Shown one piece after another: positions 1 to 11,685 of a stretch of 64,000 nt of DNA (its first letter is position 1; every line of letters starts with the position of its first letter). The stretch is from Enterococcus phoeniculicola ATCC BAA-412 (GTDB taxonomy: Bacteria; Bacillota; Bacilli; Lactobacillales; Enterococcaceae). Below the pieces are notes generated by a model that was not told the DNA's origin, did no database searches, and saw only the letters and a program-made list of their open reading frames with translations. The position numbers and the translations under genes are program-made. Location of the stretch: assembly GCF_000407505.1 (NCBI RefSeq), contig NZ_ASWE01000002.1, positions 825,012-889,011 on the forward strand. The letters run 5' to 3'.

Positions 1-2723
1 TCGCCGCCTTCTGGACCTAAATCAATGACATGATCAGCTGATTTTATCACATCTAAATTATGTTCAATCACTAAGACTGTATTTCCTGCATCAACTAGAC
101 GTTCAAGAACGACTAAAAGACGTGCAATATCGTCTGTATGCAATCCAGTAGTTGGTTCATCCAATATATAGAAATTTTTCCCATTTGAATTTTTGTGAAG
201 TTCACTTGCTAGCTTCATACGCTGCGCTTCACCACCAGATAACGTTGTCGCAGGTTGACCTAACGTAACGTATCCTAGACCAACGTCTACGATTGTTTGC
301 AGTTTCCGATGGATTTTTGGAATTGATTTGAAAAATTCTACAGCATCTTCAACAGTCATATCCAAAATATCCGCAATATTTTTTCCTTTATAGTGAACCT
401 CCAGCGTTTCAGAATTATATCGTTTTCCATGACAAACCTCACAAGGAACATAGACGTCTGGTAAGAAATGCATTTCAATTTTAATAATCCCATCGCCGCG
501 ACAAGCCTCACAACGACCGCCCTTCACGTTAAAACTAAAGCGCCCCTTTTTGTAGCCGCGTATTTTAGCTTCGTTTGTTTTTGCAAATAAATCACGAATG
601 TCATCAAATACACTTGTATACGTTGCTGGATTACTTCGTGGTGTACGTCCGATTGGACTTTGGTCAATATCAATTATTTTTTCAATGTGCTTATAGCCAG
701 TTAACGTCTTATGTTTGCCCGGCTTATTTGAATTTCGATTAATCTTTTGCGCCAATCCTTTTTTCAAAATTTGATTGACTAGCGTGCTCTTTCCAGAACC
801 AGATACTCCAGTAACTGCGACAAATTCACCCAAAGGAAACTCAGCAGTGACATTTTTCAAATTATTTTCTGCAGCACCAGTAATTTTTATTTTTTGTCCG
901 TTTCCTTTTCTTCGCTCTGCTGGAACAGGAATTACTTTTTTACCTGAAAGATATTGTCCAGTTAACGATTTCTTATTTTTTTCTACTTGCTTTGGTGTGC
1001 CAGCAGCAACGATTTCGCCTCCCTGATGTCCAGCTCCGGGACCGACATCAATCAGATAGTCCGCGGCACGCATAGTATCTTCATCATGCTCTACAACAAT
1101 CAAGGTATTTCCTAAATCACGCATTTTTTTCAATGATTCAATCAACCGGTCATTGTCTCTTTGGTGTAACCCGATAGAGGGCTCATCTAGTATATAGAGG
1201 ACACCAGAAAGATTGGAGCCAATCTGGGTTGCCAACCGGATTCTTTGTGCTTCTCCACCAGACAATGTTCCCGATGCTCTACTCAATGTCAGATAATCTA
1301 ACCCAACATTTTCTAAGAAGGTTAACCGGTCATTGACTTCTTTTAAAATGGGACGTGCAATCATCGTTTCCTGTTCAGATAATTTTACTTCTTCAAAAAA
1401 ATGAACAGCATTTTTGATTGCTAATTCACTGACCTGACCAATGTTTGTTCCATTTACTTGAACAGATAATGCTTGTGGATTCAAGCGATACCCTTTACAA
1501 GACTGACACGTTAACTCCGTCATGTACAAGCGCATTTGTTCTCTTGTAAAGTCACTATTTGTTTCATGGTATCGGCGGTCAATATTTTTCAATACACCTT
1601 CAAATGCAACTTCCACATCTCTTACACCGCCAAAATCATTTTCATAATGGAAATGGAAAGGCTCACCATTTGAACCATTTAAAATAATCTCTTGATGTTC
1701 TTCAGGAAGTTCGTCAAACGGCGTATCCATATCAATATTAAAACTTTCTGCGGCTTGTTCTAACATTTGAGGATAGTATTGTGAACTGATTGGATTCCAA
1801 GGTGTAATCGCTCCCTCACGTAAGGTTTTACTTCCATCTGGAATCACTAAATCTTTATCAACTTCTAGCTTCACCCCTAAGCCATCACATTCTGAACAAG
1901 CCCCAAAAGGTGCGTTGAATGAAAATAATCGCGGCTCCAGTTCCCCCACCGTAAACCCACAGTAGGGACACGCATAGTGCTCACTAAATAGCATTTCTTC
2001 TTTACCAATTACATCCACAATCGCATAGCCTTCAGCCAATCGTAATGCAGCTTCAAACGAGTCAAATAAACGAGAACGAATTCCCTCTTTGACTACGATT
2101 CGATCAACCACAATGGCAATATCGTGTTTTTTATTTTTTTCCAACTCAGGTGCTTCAGAGATATCATAGGTTTCTCCGTCCACGCGAATACGAACATACC
2201 CTTCTCTTTGAATCATTTCAAATACTTTTTTATGTTGTCCTTTTTTCTTGGATACGACCGGAGCTAGAATTTGTATCTTTGTACGATCCTCTAACTCAAG
2301 TACTTTATCGACCATCTGTTCTACAGACTGACTGGTAATTTCTATATGATCGTTTGGACAAATAGGATGCCCTACACGCGCATAGAGCAAACGTAGATAA
2401 TCATTGATTTCTGTGACCGTTCCGACTGTCGAACGGGGATTTTTACTAGTTGTTTTTTGATCAATTGATATGGCTGGACTTAACCCATCAATACTATCAA
2501 CATCAGGTTTATCCATCTGACCTAAAAACTGTCTTGCATAAGCAGATAAACTCTCAACATATCGTCTTTGTCCTTCTGCATACAGCGTATCAAAAGCAAG
2601 AGAGCTTTTCCCAGAACCTGATAATCCGGTAACAACAACCATTTTGTCTCTTGGAATTGTCACATCAATATTTTTTAGGTTATGGGCTCTTGCACCGTGA
2701 ATTACTATTTTATCGTTTGCCAT
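1..2723 (-). CDS. uvrA: UvrABC excinuclease subunit A (UvrA), C-terminus cut by window edge
   Basis: UvrA is the damage-sensing ABC-type ATPase of nucleotide excision repair and loads UvrB on damaged DNA. The 907 visible codons show an N-terminal Walker A (GLSGSGKSS), a second Walker A (GVSGSGKST), two LSGGEAQR signatures, two Walker B motifs (ILDEPSIGL and ILDEPTTGL), and zinc-finger cysteine pairs (CPYCG...CSEC, CEAC...CEVC). The start is the ATG at 2723, behind GGAGAAAA. It lies 9 bases after the uvrB stop, so the two are one operon. Family proteins are about 940-950 residues, so roughly 35-40 are missing at the left edge. No internal break was seen. Confidence 0.97.
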   Translation of the reverse strand, partial: MANDKIVIHGARAHNLKNIDVTIPRDKMVVVTGLSGSGKSSLAFDTLYAEGQRRYVESLSAYARQFLGQMDKPDVDSIDGLSPAISIDQKTTSKNPRSTVGTVTEINDYLRLLYARVGHPICPNDHIEITSQSVEQMVDKVLELEDRTKIQILAPVVSKKKGQHKKVFEMIQREGYVRIRVDGETYDISEAPELEKNKKHDIAIVVDRIVVKEGIRSRLFDSFEAALRLAEGYAIVDVIGKEEMLFSEHYACPYCGFTVGELEPRLFSFNAPFGACSECDGLGVKLEVDKDLVIPDGSKTLREGAITPWNPISSQYYPQMLEQAAESFNIDMDTPFDELPEEHQEIILNGSNGEPFHFHYENDFGGVRDVEVAFEGVLKNIDRRYHETNSDFTREQMRLYMTELTCQSCKGYRLNPQALSVQVNGTNIGQVSELAIKNAVHFFEEVKLSEQETMIARPILKEVNDRLTFLENVGLDYLTLSRASGTLSGGEAQRIRLATQIGSNLSGVLYILDEPSIGLHQRDNDRLIESLKKMRDLGNTLIVVEHDEDTMRAADYLIDVGPGAGHQGGEIVAAGTPKQVEKNKKSLTGQYLSGKKVIPVPAERRKGNGQKIKITGAAENNLKNVTAEFPLGEFVAVTGVSGSGKSTLVNQILKKGLAQKINRNSNKPGKHKTLTGYKHIEKIIDIDQSPIGRTPRSNPATYTSVFDDIRDLFAKTNEAKIRGYKKGRFSFNVKGGRCEACRGDGIIKIEMHFLPDVYVPCEVCHGKRYNSETLEVHYKGKNIADILDMTVEDAVEFFKSIPKIHRKLQTIVDVGLGYVTLGQPATTLSGGEAQRMKLASELHKNSNGKNFYILDEPTTGLHTDDIARLLVVLERLVDAGNTVLVIEHNLDVIKSADHVIDLGPEGG

Positions 2724-2732
2724 TGTTTTCTC

Positions 2733-4727
2733 CTATTCCGATGCCTTTAACTCAAGAATGGTATCTCTAAGCGTTGCTGCTGTCTCAAAGTCTAACGCTT
2801 TGGCTGCATCTTTCATTTCTTTTTCTAGTTTCAATAGTAAAGTTTCTTTTTCTGCTTTACTTAATTCATCATAAGATACTGTAATTTTTTCATCTTCTGA
2901 ATTATCAGCAGTTTTTGTAATGGAGATTAACTCGCGAATTTCTTTAATGATTGTTTTCGGTACAATCCCATGTTCTTCATTATAGGCCTCTTGAACTTGA
3001 CGTCTTCTGGCAGTCTCGTCAATAGCTTTTTGCATAGAATCCGTCATCTTATCTGCATACATGATAACTTTTCCTTCAGAATTTCTTGCCGCTCGTCCAA
3101 TTGTCTGTACTAATGAACGCTCACTTCTTAGGAATCCTTCTTTATCTGCGTCTAAAATAGCAACTAGAGAAACTTCTGGAACATCAAGTCCTTCTCTAAG
3201 TAAGTTGATTCCAACAAGTACATCAAACTCCCCAAGTCGTAAATCTCGAATAATTTCTGTTCGTTCAAGGGTTTTTATATCGCTATGAAGATACTTCACT
3301 TTGATGCCCAACTCTTTAAAGTAATCCGTCAAGTCCTCTGACATTTTTTTCGTTAACGTAGTAACAAATACACGCTGATTCTTTTCAACCCGATCATTGA
3401 TTTCTCCAACTAAATCATCGATTTGCCCCATGATAGGACGGACTTCAATGACAGGATCAAGTAAACCGGTCGGACGAATAATCTGCTGTACAACCGTATC
3501 TGTTTGCTCAGCTTCATAAGGACCCGGTGTCGCAGATACATAGACAATCTGATGAACGTGCTCTTCAAATTCTTCCAAGCGAAGCGGACGATTATCTAGC
3601 GCTGATGGCAAACGGAACCCATAATCCACCAGCATTTGTTTTCTCGCTCTATCTCCGTTATACATTCCTCTTACTTGAGGCATCGTTACGTGGGATTCAT
3701 CAACAACAAGTAGAAAATCATCTGGGAAGAAATCAATCAATGTATATGGAGGCTCACCTTCTTTTCGGCCATCCATATGTCTTGAATAGTTTTCAATTCC
3801 TGAGGTATAGCCCATCTCCATCATCATTTCAATGTCATAATTTGTTCGTTGTTCAAGACGTTGGGCTTCCAAAAGTTTATTATCCTCTCTCAAAACCTTA
3901 AGTCGATCTGCCAATTCCTGACGTATATTATTGATAGCATGCTCCATATGTTCCTCATTTGTGACAAAGTGAGTCGCTGGGAAAATTGCTACATGTTCCG
4001 TCTCTCCTACAACCTCACCTGTAAGAGCATCCACTTCACGAATCCGTTCTACTTCATCGCCAAAAAACTCTACTCGCAAAGCGCGTTCATCTCTTGAAGC
4101 AGGGAAGATTTCTACAACATCTCCTCGCACACGGAACCGTCCACGTTGAAAGTCAATATCATTTCTTTCAAATTGGATATCAACAAGTTTTTTTAACAGC
4201 TGACTGCGATCCATCTCCATACCTACTCGAATAGAAACAACCTGCTCACTGTATTCTTTAGGTGATCCCAAGCCAAAAATACAGGATACGGAAGCGACAA
4301 CAATCACGTCATTTCTTTCAAGCAGAGAGCTGGTTGCTGAATGTCGAAGTTTATCAATTTCATCATTAATACTCGAATCTTTTTCAATATAAGTATCACT
4401 TGAAGGAACATATGCTTCTGGTTGATAGTAATCATAGTAAGAAACAAAGTATTCAACTGCATTATTTGGAAAAAATTCCTTGAATTCTCCATAAAGCTGC
4501 CCAGCCAATGTCTTATTGTGAGCAATAATTAATGTTGGCTTGTTCACTTCTTTTATTAGGTTTGAAATGGTATAGGTTTTTCCTGTCCCAGTCGCTCCCA
4601 AGAGTATTTGAGCCTTCTTTCCTTCCACCACTCCATCAACTAACTGACGAATGGCTTCTGGCTGGTCTCCTGCAGGTTGATACTTTGAAACAAGTTCGAA
4701 AGTATGAGAAGTATCTCTTTCAATCAT
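2733..4727 (-). CDS. uvrB: UvrABC excinuclease subunit B (UvrB)
   Basis: UvrB is the helicase-like subunit that verifies damage and recruits UvrC. The 664 residues are normal family length. Walker A (GATGTGKT) is near residue 45, the beta-hairpin [10 protein letters not shown] near 95, DESH near 340, and helicase motif VI (QTIGRAARN) near 540. A C-terminal UVR motif ([18 protein letters not shown]) provides the UvrC contact. It is the first gene of the uvrBA operon, transcribed leftward from a promoter overlapped by a LexA-type box, so SOS control is expected. The start ATG at 4727 follows a GGAGGAGA ribosome-binding site. Confidence 0.98.
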   Translation of the reverse strand: MIERDTSHTFELVSKYQPAGDQPEAIRQLVDGVVEGKKAQILLGATGTGKTYTISNLIKEVNKPTLIIAHNKTLAGQLYGEFKEFFPNNAVEYFVSYYDYYQPEAYVPSSDTYIEKDSSINDEIDKLRHSATSSLLERNDVIVVASVSCIFGLGSPKEYSEQVVSIRVGMEMDRSQLLKKLVDIQFERNDIDFQRGRFRVRGDVVEIFPASRDERALRVEFFGDEVERIREVDALTGEVVGETEHVAIFPATHFVTNEEHMEHAINNIRQELADRLKVLREDNKLLEAQRLEQRTNYDIEMMMEMGYTSGIENYSRHMDGRKEGEPPYTLIDFFPDDFLLVVDESHVTMPQVRGMYNGDRARKQMLVDYGFRLPSALDNRPLRLEEFEEHVHQIVYVSATPGPYEAEQTDTVVQQIIRPTGLLDPVIEVRPIMGQIDDLVGEINDRVEKNQRVFVTTLTKKMSEDLTDYFKELGIKVKYLHSDIKTLERTEIIRDLRLGEFDVLVGINLLREGLDVPEVSLVAILDADKEGFLRSERSLVQTIGRAARNSEGKVIMYADKMTDSMQKAIDETARRRQVQEAYNEEHGIVPKTIIKEIRELISITKTADNSEDEKITVSYDELSKAEKETLLLKLEKEMKDAAKALDFETAATLRDTILELKASE

Positions 4728-4811
4728 GTCTTCTCCTCCTCAAGTTAAATTATCTTTGCGAAAAATAACAGCAAAAACCATAGTAAAATAGTCATTTTCC
4801 ATACTGAAAAA

Positions 4812-4840
4812 ATTATACCACACCGAACATACTTTCGCTA
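4812..4840 (-). promoter_or_regulatory. uvrBA promoter with LexA/DinR-type SOS box
   Basis: On the minus strand there is an extended -10, TGGTATAAT (hexamer at 4812-4817), with a weak -35 (TAGCGA, 4835-4840). Between them the plus-strand text CGAACATACTTTCG (4824-4837) matches the Gram-positive SOS consensus CGAACRNRYGTTYG at 13 of 14 positions. LexA binding here would block RNA polymerase. The site is seen in the sequence; SOS control is inferred from uvrBA regulation in Bacillus. Confidence 0.8.
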
Positions 4841-4923
4841 TCTTTTTGTATTTCTCTTTTTCAAACTCATGTCAGATTTCCTTACATAAGATGTGACATT
4901 TTTTCATTTTTTTCTGTTTTTGC

Positions 4924-4952
4924 TTGCGAAAATCTTGTGTAATAGTTATGAT
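4924..4952 (+). promoter_or_regulatory. Candidate glnPQ promoter
   Basis: TTGCGA (4924-4929), a 17-base spacer, then TATGAT (4947-4952). It sits 45 bases upstream of the glnP ATG, which has a strong AGGAGG at 4985-4990. This matches sigma-A spacing well. No known operator was recognised. Confidence 0.55.
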
Positions 4953-4997
4953 TTAGCATATAATTTATAAGATATTGAGAAAATAGGAGGATAATTT

Positions 4998-7154
4998 ATG
5001 AAAAGAAGAAATATTTTTCTCTCATTAATTTTAGCAATGGCAAGTATTTTAACTGTTACTTTAGGATATACTGCCCACGCTGACGAAAAAACATATACGA
5101 TTGGAACAGATTCAACGTTTGCACCATTTGAGTTCCAAAATACAGATGGTGAATACACAGGAATTGATATTGACTTATTAACCGAAATTGCCAAAGATCA
5201 AAATTTCAAATTCAATTTAAAGCCTGTTGGTTTTGACAGCTCTGTCCAAGGGGTCCAAGCAAACCAGCTAGATGCAATGATTGCCGGCATGAGTATTACC
5301 GAAGAAAGAAAAGAAACGTTTGATTTTTCTGATCCTTACTTCGATAGTGGGATTCAAATGGCAGTTGCCTCAGATAATAATAAAATTTCAGGATTTAATG
5401 ACTTAAAAGGACAAACCGTTGCGGCTAAGGTTGGAACACAAAGCGCTGCTTTTTTAGAAGAAAACCAAGAAAAATACGGCTATACAATCAAGTCTTTTGA
5501 TGCAGCAGATGCTTTATATAGTGCAATTAACAGTAATACGGTACAAGCTATTTTTGATGATTATCCCGTGTTAGGCTATGCAATCAATCAAGGACAAAAA
5601 CTAAAACTGGTTGGCGAGCCTCAATCTGGCAGTGCCTATGGTTTTGCAGTAAAAAAAGGACAAAATAAAGAACTGTTGGCAAAATTCAATGCGGGTCTGA
5701 AAAAATTAAAAGACAGTGGCCGCTATGAAGAAATTGTTTCTACTTATATCTCTAGCGGATCTAACGAAACGTCTACGGATAAAATGAAAAAAATTGAACC
5801 AAAAAAAGATTTGTACGTCATTGCCAGTGACTCTGCTTTTGCACCATTTGAGTTTAAAGATTCCGATGGCAAGTACAAAGGAATTGACGTTGACTTAGTT
5901 AACCGAATTGCCGAATTACAAGGATTCAATGTAAAATTCAATTTCATCGGCTTCTCCTCTGCTGTTCAGTCATTAGACGCCGGACAAGCAGATGGTATGA
6001 TTGCTGGAATGACGATTACAGACGAACGAGAAAAAAACTTTGATTTTTCTGATCCCTATTTCCAAAGTGGTATTCAGATTGCTGTAAAAAAAGGGAACGA
6101 TTCTATCCATTCTTATGAAGATTTAAAAGGAAAAACTGTTGGGGCAAAAGTCGGAACCGAGAGTGCTGACTTCTTAGCAGATCACGAAGAAGAATATGGC
6201 TATTCTATCAAATATTTTGATGCAGCTGATCAACTGTATGAAGGCTTAAAAACTGGAGCAATTGATGCTATGATGGATGATTATCCAGTGATTGGCTATG
6301 CTATTAGTCAAGGGCAGGAACTGGAAACGCCAATTGAACGTGAAACTGGTGGAAAATATGGGTTTGCAGTGAAAAAAGGACAAAATCCTGAACTGGTAGA
6401 AATGTTCAATGAAGGATTAAAAGAATTAAAGCGTACAGGCGAATATGATGAAATTGTTAATAACTATGTGAAAGATGGTTCAACGAAAAAAGAAAAAGCT
6501 GATGAATCAACTATCTTCGGTATTTTGAAAAATAATTATAAAGGACTTCTTACTGGGCTTTGGAAAACGATTGTATTAGCCTTGATTTCCTTTGTTCTTG
6601 CATTAATTGTTGGTGTTGTTTTCGGCTTGTTTAGCGTTGCACCTTCAAAAATTTTACGCGGGATTTCAACAATTTATGTTGATTTAATTCGAGGAATTCC
6701 GATGATGGTCCTTGCATTCTTTATCTTTTTTGGACTACCGAATGTAATTGGCTTTACGATTCCAGACTTTATTGCGGGCGTTATTACCCTGACACTAAAT
6801 GCGAGTGCTTATATTGCAGAGATTGTTCGTGGCGGGATCAATGCTGTACCGATTGGTCAAATGGAAGCTTCTCGAAGCTTGGGGCTTTCCTACAATAAAA
6901 CAATGAGTAAAATCGTCCTTCCTCAAGCAATAAAAATTATGATTCCATCATTTGTTAACCAATTTGTTATTTCTCTAAAAGATACAACCATCATTTCTGT
7001 AATCGGTGTGGTAGAATTATTACAGACAGGAAAAATTATTGTTGCACGTACGACACAAAGTACCTACGTCTATCTGATTATCGCTGTTATGTATTTAATT
7101 TTAATCACTGCATTGACGAAATTAGCAAAAGTTTTAGAAAAGAAGGTGAAATAA
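4998..7154 (+). CDS. glnP: Amino-acid (glutamine-type) ABC transporter: two binding domains fused to the permease (GlnP)
   Basis: This 718-residue protein combines substrate binding and membrane transport. After a signal peptide (residues 1-28) come two tandem SBP_bac_3 domains, about 30-255 and 270-490. They repeat motifs such as FAPFEF, GIDxDL and FDFSDPYF, which points to internal duplication. A linker leads to a permease domain (about 505-718) with several membrane helices and an EAA-type loop ([14 protein letters not shown]). This layout is that of lactococcal GlnP, which takes up glutamine, glutamate and asparagine. The ATPase gene follows after 1 base. Substrate is inferred from architecture; other polar amino acids are possible. 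Confidence 0.93.
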   Translation: MKRRNIFLSLILAMASILTVTLGYTAHADEKTYTIGTDSTFAPFEFQNTDGEYTGIDIDLLTEIAKDQNFKFNLKPVGFDSSVQGVQANQLDAMIAGMSITEERKETFDFSDPYFDSGIQMAVASDNNKISGFNDLKGQTVAAKVGTQSAAFLEENQEKYGYTIKSFDAADALYSAINSNTVQAIFDDYPVLGYAINQGQKLKLVGEPQSGSAYGFAVKKGQNKELLAKFNAGLKKLKDSGRYEEIVSTYISSGSNETSTDKMKKIEPKKDLYVIASDSAFAPFEFKDSDGKYKGIDVDLVNRIAELQGFNVKFNFIGFSSAVQSLDAGQADGMIAGMTITDEREKNFDFSDPYFQSGIQIAVKKGNDSIHSYEDLKGKTVGAKVGTESADFLADHEEEYGYSIKYFDAADQLYEGLKTGAIDAMMDDYPVIGYAISQGQELETPIERETGGKYGFAVKKGQNPELVEMFNEGLKELKRTGEYDEIVNNYVKDGSTKKEKADESTIFGILKNNYKGLLTGLWKTIVLALISFVLALIVGVVFGLFSVAPSKILRGISTIYVDLIRGIPMMVLAFFIFFGLPNVIGFTIPDFIAGVITLTLNASAYIAEIVRGGINAVPIGQMEASRSLGLSYNKTMSKIVLPQAIKIMIPSFVNQFVISLKDTTIISVIGVVELLQTGKIIVARTTQSTYVYLIIAVMYLILITALTKLAKVLEKKVK

Positions 7155-7155
7155 G

Positions 7156-7893
7156 ATGTCAGAAAAAATTCTTGTTGAGCATCTTGTAAAAAAATACGGA
7201 GAAAACACAGTGTTAAACGATATTAACGTATCGATTAACGAAGGGGATGTGGTCTGTGTTATTGGACCTTCCGGCTCGGGAAAAAGCACTTTTTTACGTT
7301 GCTTAAATCGATTAGAAGAAGCAACTAGCGGAGACATCATCATTGATGGTGCTCATCTACTAGATAAAAGCACAAATATTAATCTTGTTCGCCAACACAT
7401 TGGGATGGTTTTTCAACACTTCAACTTATTCCCCCACTTATCAGTCTTGGAAAATATTATTTTAGCGCCAATGGATTTAAAGAAGCAAACAAAGGAAGAA
7501 GCAGAAAAAAAAGCTGTTCAGCTTTTAGAAACAGTCGGACTAGCTGATAAAAAAGATATGTATCCAGATAACCTTTCTGGTGGACAAAAACAACGTGTTG
7601 CAATTGCACGTGCATTAGCAATGAATCCTGATATCATGTTGTTTGATGAGCCTACCTCGGCCTTAGATCCTGAAATGGTCGGCGATGTGCTTAATGTAAT
7701 GAAAAAGTTAGCTGAGCAAGGTATGACTATGGTCATTGTTACGCATGAAATGGGGTTTGCAAAAGAAGTTGCCAATCGAGTTATGTTCATTGACGGTGGG
7801 AATTTCTTAGAAGATGGAACACCACAACAAATTTTTGAGAATCCCCAAAATGATCGTACGAAAGACTTTTTAGATAAAGTATTGAATATTTAA
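7156..7893 (+). CDS. glnQ: Amino-acid ABC transporter ATPase (GlnQ)
   Basis: A 245-residue cytoplasmic ATPase that powers GlnP. It shows Walker A (GPSGSGKST) near residue 36, a Q-loop ([11 protein letters not shown]), the signature [15 protein letters not shown] near 135, Walker B ([14 protein letters not shown]) and the switch histidine (THEM). Length and motifs are typical of the polar amino-acid ATPase family. The ATG follows AAGGTG and sits right after the glnP stop. A strong terminator closes the operon 3 bases after the stop. Confidence 0.96.
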   Translation: MSEKILVEHLVKKYGENTVLNDINVSINEGDVVCVIGPSGSGKSTFLRCLNRLEEATSGDIIIDGAHLLDKSTNINLVRQHIGMVFQHFNLFPHLSVLENIILAPMDLKKQTKEEAEKKAVQLLETVGLADKKDMYPDNLSGGQKQRVAIARALAMNPDIMLFDEPTSALDPEMVGDVLNVMKKLAEQGMTMVIVTHEMGFAKEVANRVMFIDGGNFLEDGTPQQIFENPQNDRTKDFLDKVLNI

Positions 7894-7895
7894 TT

Positions 7896-7931
7896 AAAAG
7901 AGTTGAGCGCAAATGCGTTCAACTCTTTTAT
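7896..7931 (+). terminator. Rho-independent terminator of glnPQ
   Basis: AAAAGAGTTGA pairs with TCAACTCTTTT around a short GCGCAAATGCGT loop region, starting just after the glnQ stop. The A-rich left arm suggests it may also work for leftward transcription. Confidence 0.85.
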
Positions 7932-8164
7932 TAATTCTATATAGGAGAGTAGGCTGAATAAGTTTTAAAAAAGTGTTTTAACTAGATAAGATTTATTCAG
8001 ACTGCTATCCTCATCCCTTACGAAGCATTCAAGTTCATAGTTCGCAGATTAAAAACAGGCAGTTACTACTGTGCTTCAATCTCGCCAAATGATAAGCTGG
8101 CACCACTGTCCTCCTCTGAAATCACTCTTTTTTCCCGGAGAGTGATTCCATTTCGTTTCCTTCT
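7932..8164. other. Intergenic region with weak imperfect hairpin
   Basis: The arms CTGAATAA (near 7953) and TTATTCAG (near 7990) can pair, and a second short hairpin CACTCT/AGAGTG lies near 8125-8145, downstream of the leftward dehydrogenase gene. No ORF of note was seen. The second hairpin could serve as that gene's terminator, but the T-run is poor. Confidence 0.3.
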
Positions 8165-9259
8165 TTATTTATGTGCGGAAACCTTCATCTTTACATAGCT
8201 GTCTGTTGCGCGTATCGCCCAAAATAAATCATTTCCAGTGATTTTCATAGGCATTTGCTTCATTGTATCTTCACTATCAACTGTTTTTTCACAAAGACTC
8301 AGTAGTTCTTTATCTGACAATCCCAGACCAAGTTCATTTAGCGTTGTAGGCAAGCCAATCGATTGATAAAATGTAATAAAACGTTCCATCCGTTCTTCTG
8401 AGTCTCCTTGTAACATCAATTGTACTAGAGTTGAAAAGGCAACTTTTTCTCCATGTGTCTTTTTTTGAATTTCTCCTTCTATACTCGAAAAACTATTTTG
8501 TAATGCATGAGCTGCAGCTAGACCGCCACTTTCAAATCCTAATCCGCTTAACAAGGTTGTTGCTTCAACAACGGCTTCAAAGGCAGGTGTAACTGCTTGT
8601 GCTTCATTAGCCGCAATCGCCTGTTTCCCGTAGAAAAATAATGTTTCTTCACAAGTTTTCGCTAAAGCATGTGCAGCAATTGTTTGAGTGCCCCCAGCTA
8701 ACGTTTTTCCATGGCTCTTAGCTACGGCCTCTGCTTCAATAAACGTTGCTAAACCATCCGCTATACCAGATTTCAGCATTCTTACTGGTGCGTTTACGAG
8801 TACGTCGGTATCTACAAAAACTAAATCGGGATTTTTATCATAGTAGTGATAGGACTGAAAAAAACCTTTATCATCATAAGTGACACTAATTGCTGAAGTC
8901 GGTGCATCAGTCGAAGCGGCTGTTGGAACCACTATCACGGGTACTTTTTGCTTATTTGCAACAGCTTTCCCAAAATCTATTGCTTTTCCCCCACCTAGTG
9001 CAATGACAAAATCAATTGCTTCTTCCCTGCAGACAATTGGATTTTCATCCTTGTTTGGAGACTGCTTATCCAATAAAATTATAGTAGTAGCAATTGCTTC
9101 TTTTTGTAAATTTTCATTAAACGTCTTTCCTATCATTTCCCAAACAAACGAATCAGTAACGATTATCGCCTGTTTGCCATACGCTGTTATCATCGCTAAA
9201 TTTGTCTTAAGAATCTTTGGTCCTTGTACATATTTCCCTGGACTTGTAAATATTTTCAC
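8165..9259 (-). CDS. gldA: Iron/zinc-dependent glycerol-dehydrogenase-type oxidoreductase (GldA-like)
   Basis: This 364-residue member of the metal-dependent alcohol dehydrogenase family probably oxidises glycerol to dihydroxyacetone with NAD. Seen: the dinucleotide-binding glycines (ALGGGKAIDFGKAVA, near 88), VVPTAASTDAPTS near 115, and the metal ligands Asp in GIADGLATF (near 170) and His in AAAHALQ and THGEK. The start is GTG at 9259, behind GGAGTGGAG. The stretch before the GGG motif looks a few residues shorter than usual. No dha kinase genes lie nearby, so it stands alone. Another polyol substrate is possible. Confidence 0.85.
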   Translation of the reverse strand: MKIFTSPGKYVQGPKILKTNLAMITAYGKQAIIVTDSFVWEMIGKTFNENLQKEAIATTIILLDKQSPNKDENPIVCREEAIDFVIALGGGKAIDFGKAVANKQKVPVIVVPTAASTDAPTSAISVTYDDKGFFQSYHYYDKNPDLVFVDTDVLVNAPVRMLKSGIADGLATFIEAEAVAKSHGKTLAGGTQTIAAHALAKTCEETLFFYGKQAIAANEAQAVTPAFEAVVEATTLLSGLGFESGGLAAAHALQNSFSSIEGEIQKKTHGEKVAFSTLVQLMLQGDSEERMERFITFYQSIGLPTTLNELGLGLSDKELLSLCEKTVDSEDTMKQMPMKITGNDLFWAIRATDSYVKMKVSAHK

Positions 9260-9485
9260 TATATCTCCACTCCTCTTTTCTATAATTTTTACACATCACC
9301 AGTAGAAAAACAAGAATGGGTACTACTCATTGTGAATAAAAAAACAAATTAGGTTCTTCTGCCTCAACCCCAATCTATCCAAGTATAACCTGCAGCCTAC
9401 TTACGAATCTCATCGGTTATCTTAGTCAGACTGACTACTACTCGCAGAAGCTCACTACTTTTGTACATTTTTCTCCAATTTTTTA
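9260..9485. other. Intergenic region, no gene seen
   Basis: This lies between the dehydrogenase start and the end of the leftward bacteriocin exporter. It holds the dehydrogenase ribosome-binding site. No clear terminator for the exporter and no conserved element was recognised. Confidence 0.4.
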
Positions 9486-11618
9486 TTATTCATTTAAGTA
9501 TTTCTTTAAATTTCTTTGTTTCACACCCATCAATCCCCAACTAATTGAAATACTCAACATAATCAAAAGTAACAGAAAAATCACTCCAAGATTAAATGGT
9601 TCGAAGATATTCATAAATAATTGAAAATTAGCTGTTTTACTGAACCAAAGTTTATTTGCAGTATATGCAAGCATACACGCTAGGACAAAATAGATGAAAA
9701 AGAGGACTGAGTTTTCTATGGTAATAATTAACGTGATATCCTTTTTTCTAAACCCAAGACTATACAGGACTGCCAACTCCTTGCTACGGTTGTTTATATA
9801 TCCTTTATTTAGAAAAGCTATTAAACTGCCTGTAATTAGCGCAATTCCCATGGAACCTACTATTAAAATTTTTACTAGATAAAAATAAATTGAAGCGAGT
9901 TCTCCATTCTTTAAATCCTCTTGTGAAACTAAATGATAGTATGGATATATCTTCTGTAACTCTTTTGACACCTCAGATAAATAGTTTGGTTTACTTACCT
10001 TAACAATCATCTCTGTATTCGCTGTTCCAACGGCATGTTTGTAAGAATCAAAATCTTTAATTATATTTTTATTAAAATTTTGAGTAGGTTCATTCACAGT
10101 CATCACTTTTTTATAAAAATCATACGATTCTTGTGTAAGGTAGCTAGGGAGGAAATCTTCTTGAAAATAACTTGTGTATATAGAGTACGTTGTATCCAGT
10201 GAGTTCTTATAGTTCGTGTTATAAACACCTGATACAGTATAGCCGACATGTTTATCGTTATTATTTTTATCTTTAACTTTTAAAAATATCTTTTTCCCAA
10301 TAATGGTATTGAAATCTTCATTATTATTTTTTAATAGAACATATATATCGGGTATAACGACTTCATTTGTTTTATCTGATGGAAACTCTCCACTAAGTAA
10401 TTCGATATTTTCTTTATTGTAGGCAGTCATCAATTCTTTGGGAACATAATTTTTGACAAAATCAAATGAAAGACTATCAATCTTATTCCCAAAATTCTCA
10501 TATTTTTTAATACTATCAGAAAAATTTGAACTTGGATAAACCACATTTAATGTATTCGAATCTTTATCGTAATTAGAATAAACATCGCCTAAAGAAAGGT
10601 AGACCTTTTCTACATTTTTTATAGCGGATACTTTCTCTACATCTTCATCAGAAAACCCAATTCTAGTACCATCAAAAGAGCTTTGAATCCCTTTTTTGTT
10701 AAAATTTCTTATTTGTTTTTCAGTGATTTTTTGTGTATCTAAAAGAATAATTTGATCACCAATTCCTCTAAAAGCTTTTTTTAACGCCAGTGTCGAATTT
10801 GCTCTATAGGCGCTAAACCCTAAAATAAATATCGTTAAAATTATTATGATCGGAATAGCAAGATAAAATAGCTTCTTTTTAGTTTGCATTAAATTAGTCA
10901 GCACATATCTATTTATTTGTTTTTTTCCAGAATTATTTGTATTGATTTCAATCTCTTCTTTTGCATTCATCGTATTTCCCATACCTAGACTAGTAATCTT
11001 TTTTTCTTTTAGCTCAAATACGACATCAGATAGCTCAGAAATCGCAGAATCATGAGTAATGATAAAAATCAAAATCCCTTTATTTCTCAATTTGTTTAAA
11101 TAATTCATTAGCTTCTCTGATGTCATACCATCAAGATTTCCAGTTGGTTCGTCTAAAAGTAGTATTCTAGGATCAGCAATCACAGCTCTAGCAATTGCGA
11201 CTCTTTGTTTCTGACCACCACTTAACTCTGAGACATGGCGATACTTGAATTCTAAAATATCTAATTCCGTTAATACCAAATCAATTTCATTCTCTAAATA
11301 CTCACCCGAAAGACAAATATTTTCATAAACAGTAAAATTACTCAATAGTTTATAATCTTGGAATACCATCCGAATATACTTTTCCCTTAGAATTGCCCAT
11401 TCTACATTAGTTAGACTTGAAGCTTCTTTTCCAAATATTTGGTAAATTCCCTGATAATCTTTATCTAAACCAAAGAGGATATTAAATACTGTCGTCTTCC
11501 CACTACCACTTTCTCCCATTAAACTATATATTTTACTGGGATCATTTAAATTCATTGATATGTTCTCTAAAATCACTTTATCTTTGTATTTTTTTGTTAA
11601 GTTTCTAATCTTTATCAT
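9486..11618 (-). CDS. Fused ABC exporter (ATPase plus FtsX/MacB-type permease) of the bacteriocin locus
   Basis: In this 710-residue protein an N-terminal ATPase (about 1-215) is joined to a permease. The ATPase has Walker A (GESGSGKTT), signature [15 protein letters not shown], Walker B (ILLLDEPTG) and a switch His (THDSA). The permease has one helix near 245-265, a long extracellular part (270-590), and three helices toward the C-terminus in FtsX order. It starts behind GGAGG and is the last gene after the lactococcin-972-like peptide, with an attenuating terminator between. Such transporters at these loci are thought to give immunity or export. That role is inferred from context. Confidence 0.85.
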   Translation of the reverse strand: MIKIRNLTKKYKDKVILENISMNLNDPSKIYSLMGESGSGKTTVFNILFGLDKDYQGIYQIFGKEASSLTNVEWAILREKYIRMVFQDYKLLSNFTVYENICLSGEYLENEIDLVLTELDILEFKYRHVSELSGGQKQRVAIARAVIADPRILLLDEPTGNLDGMTSEKLMNYLNKLRNKGILIFIITHDSAISELSDVVFELKEKKITSLGMGNTMNAKEEIEINTNNSGKKQINRYVLTNLMQTKKKLFYLAIPIIIILTIFILGFSAYRANSTLALKKAFRGIGDQIILLDTQKITEKQIRNFNKKGIQSSFDGTRIGFSDEDVEKVSAIKNVEKVYLSLGDVYSNYDKDSNTLNVVYPSSNFSDSIKKYENFGNKIDSLSFDFVKNYVPKELMTAYNKENIELLSGEFPSDKTNEVVIPDIYVLLKNNNEDFNTIIGKKIFLKVKDKNNNDKHVGYTVSGVYNTNYKNSLDTTYSIYTSYFQEDFLPSYLTQESYDFYKKVMTVNEPTQNFNKNIIKDFDSYKHAVGTANTEMIVKVSKPNYLSEVSKELQKIYPYYHLVSQEDLKNGELASIYFYLVKILIVGSMGIALITGSLIAFLNKGYINNRSKELAVLYSLGFRKKDITLIITIENSVLFFIYFVLACMLAYTANKLWFSKTANFQLFMNIFEPFNLGVIFLLLLIMLSISISWGLMGVKQRNLKKYLNE

Positions 11619-11630
11619 AAAACACCTCCG

Positions 11631-11658
11631 AAAAAAGAGCCCATTAATAATCGGCTCT
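11631..11658 (-). terminator. Intra-operon hairpin between bacteriocin and exporter genes
   Basis: On the minus strand AGAGCC pairs with GGCTCT across an 11-base loop, followed by TTTTTT, just before the exporter's GGAGG. It would let the peptide be made at higher level than the transporter. Confidence 0.75.
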
Positions 11659-11685
11659 CAAAAAAATATTTCTTATTATTGAAAA

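Noticed and set aside
7990..8160. T-box or riboswitch-like element near the dehydrogenase gene
   Set aside because: On the relevant strand it is downstream of the gene, and the AGTGGTGCC word does not fit the T-box core.
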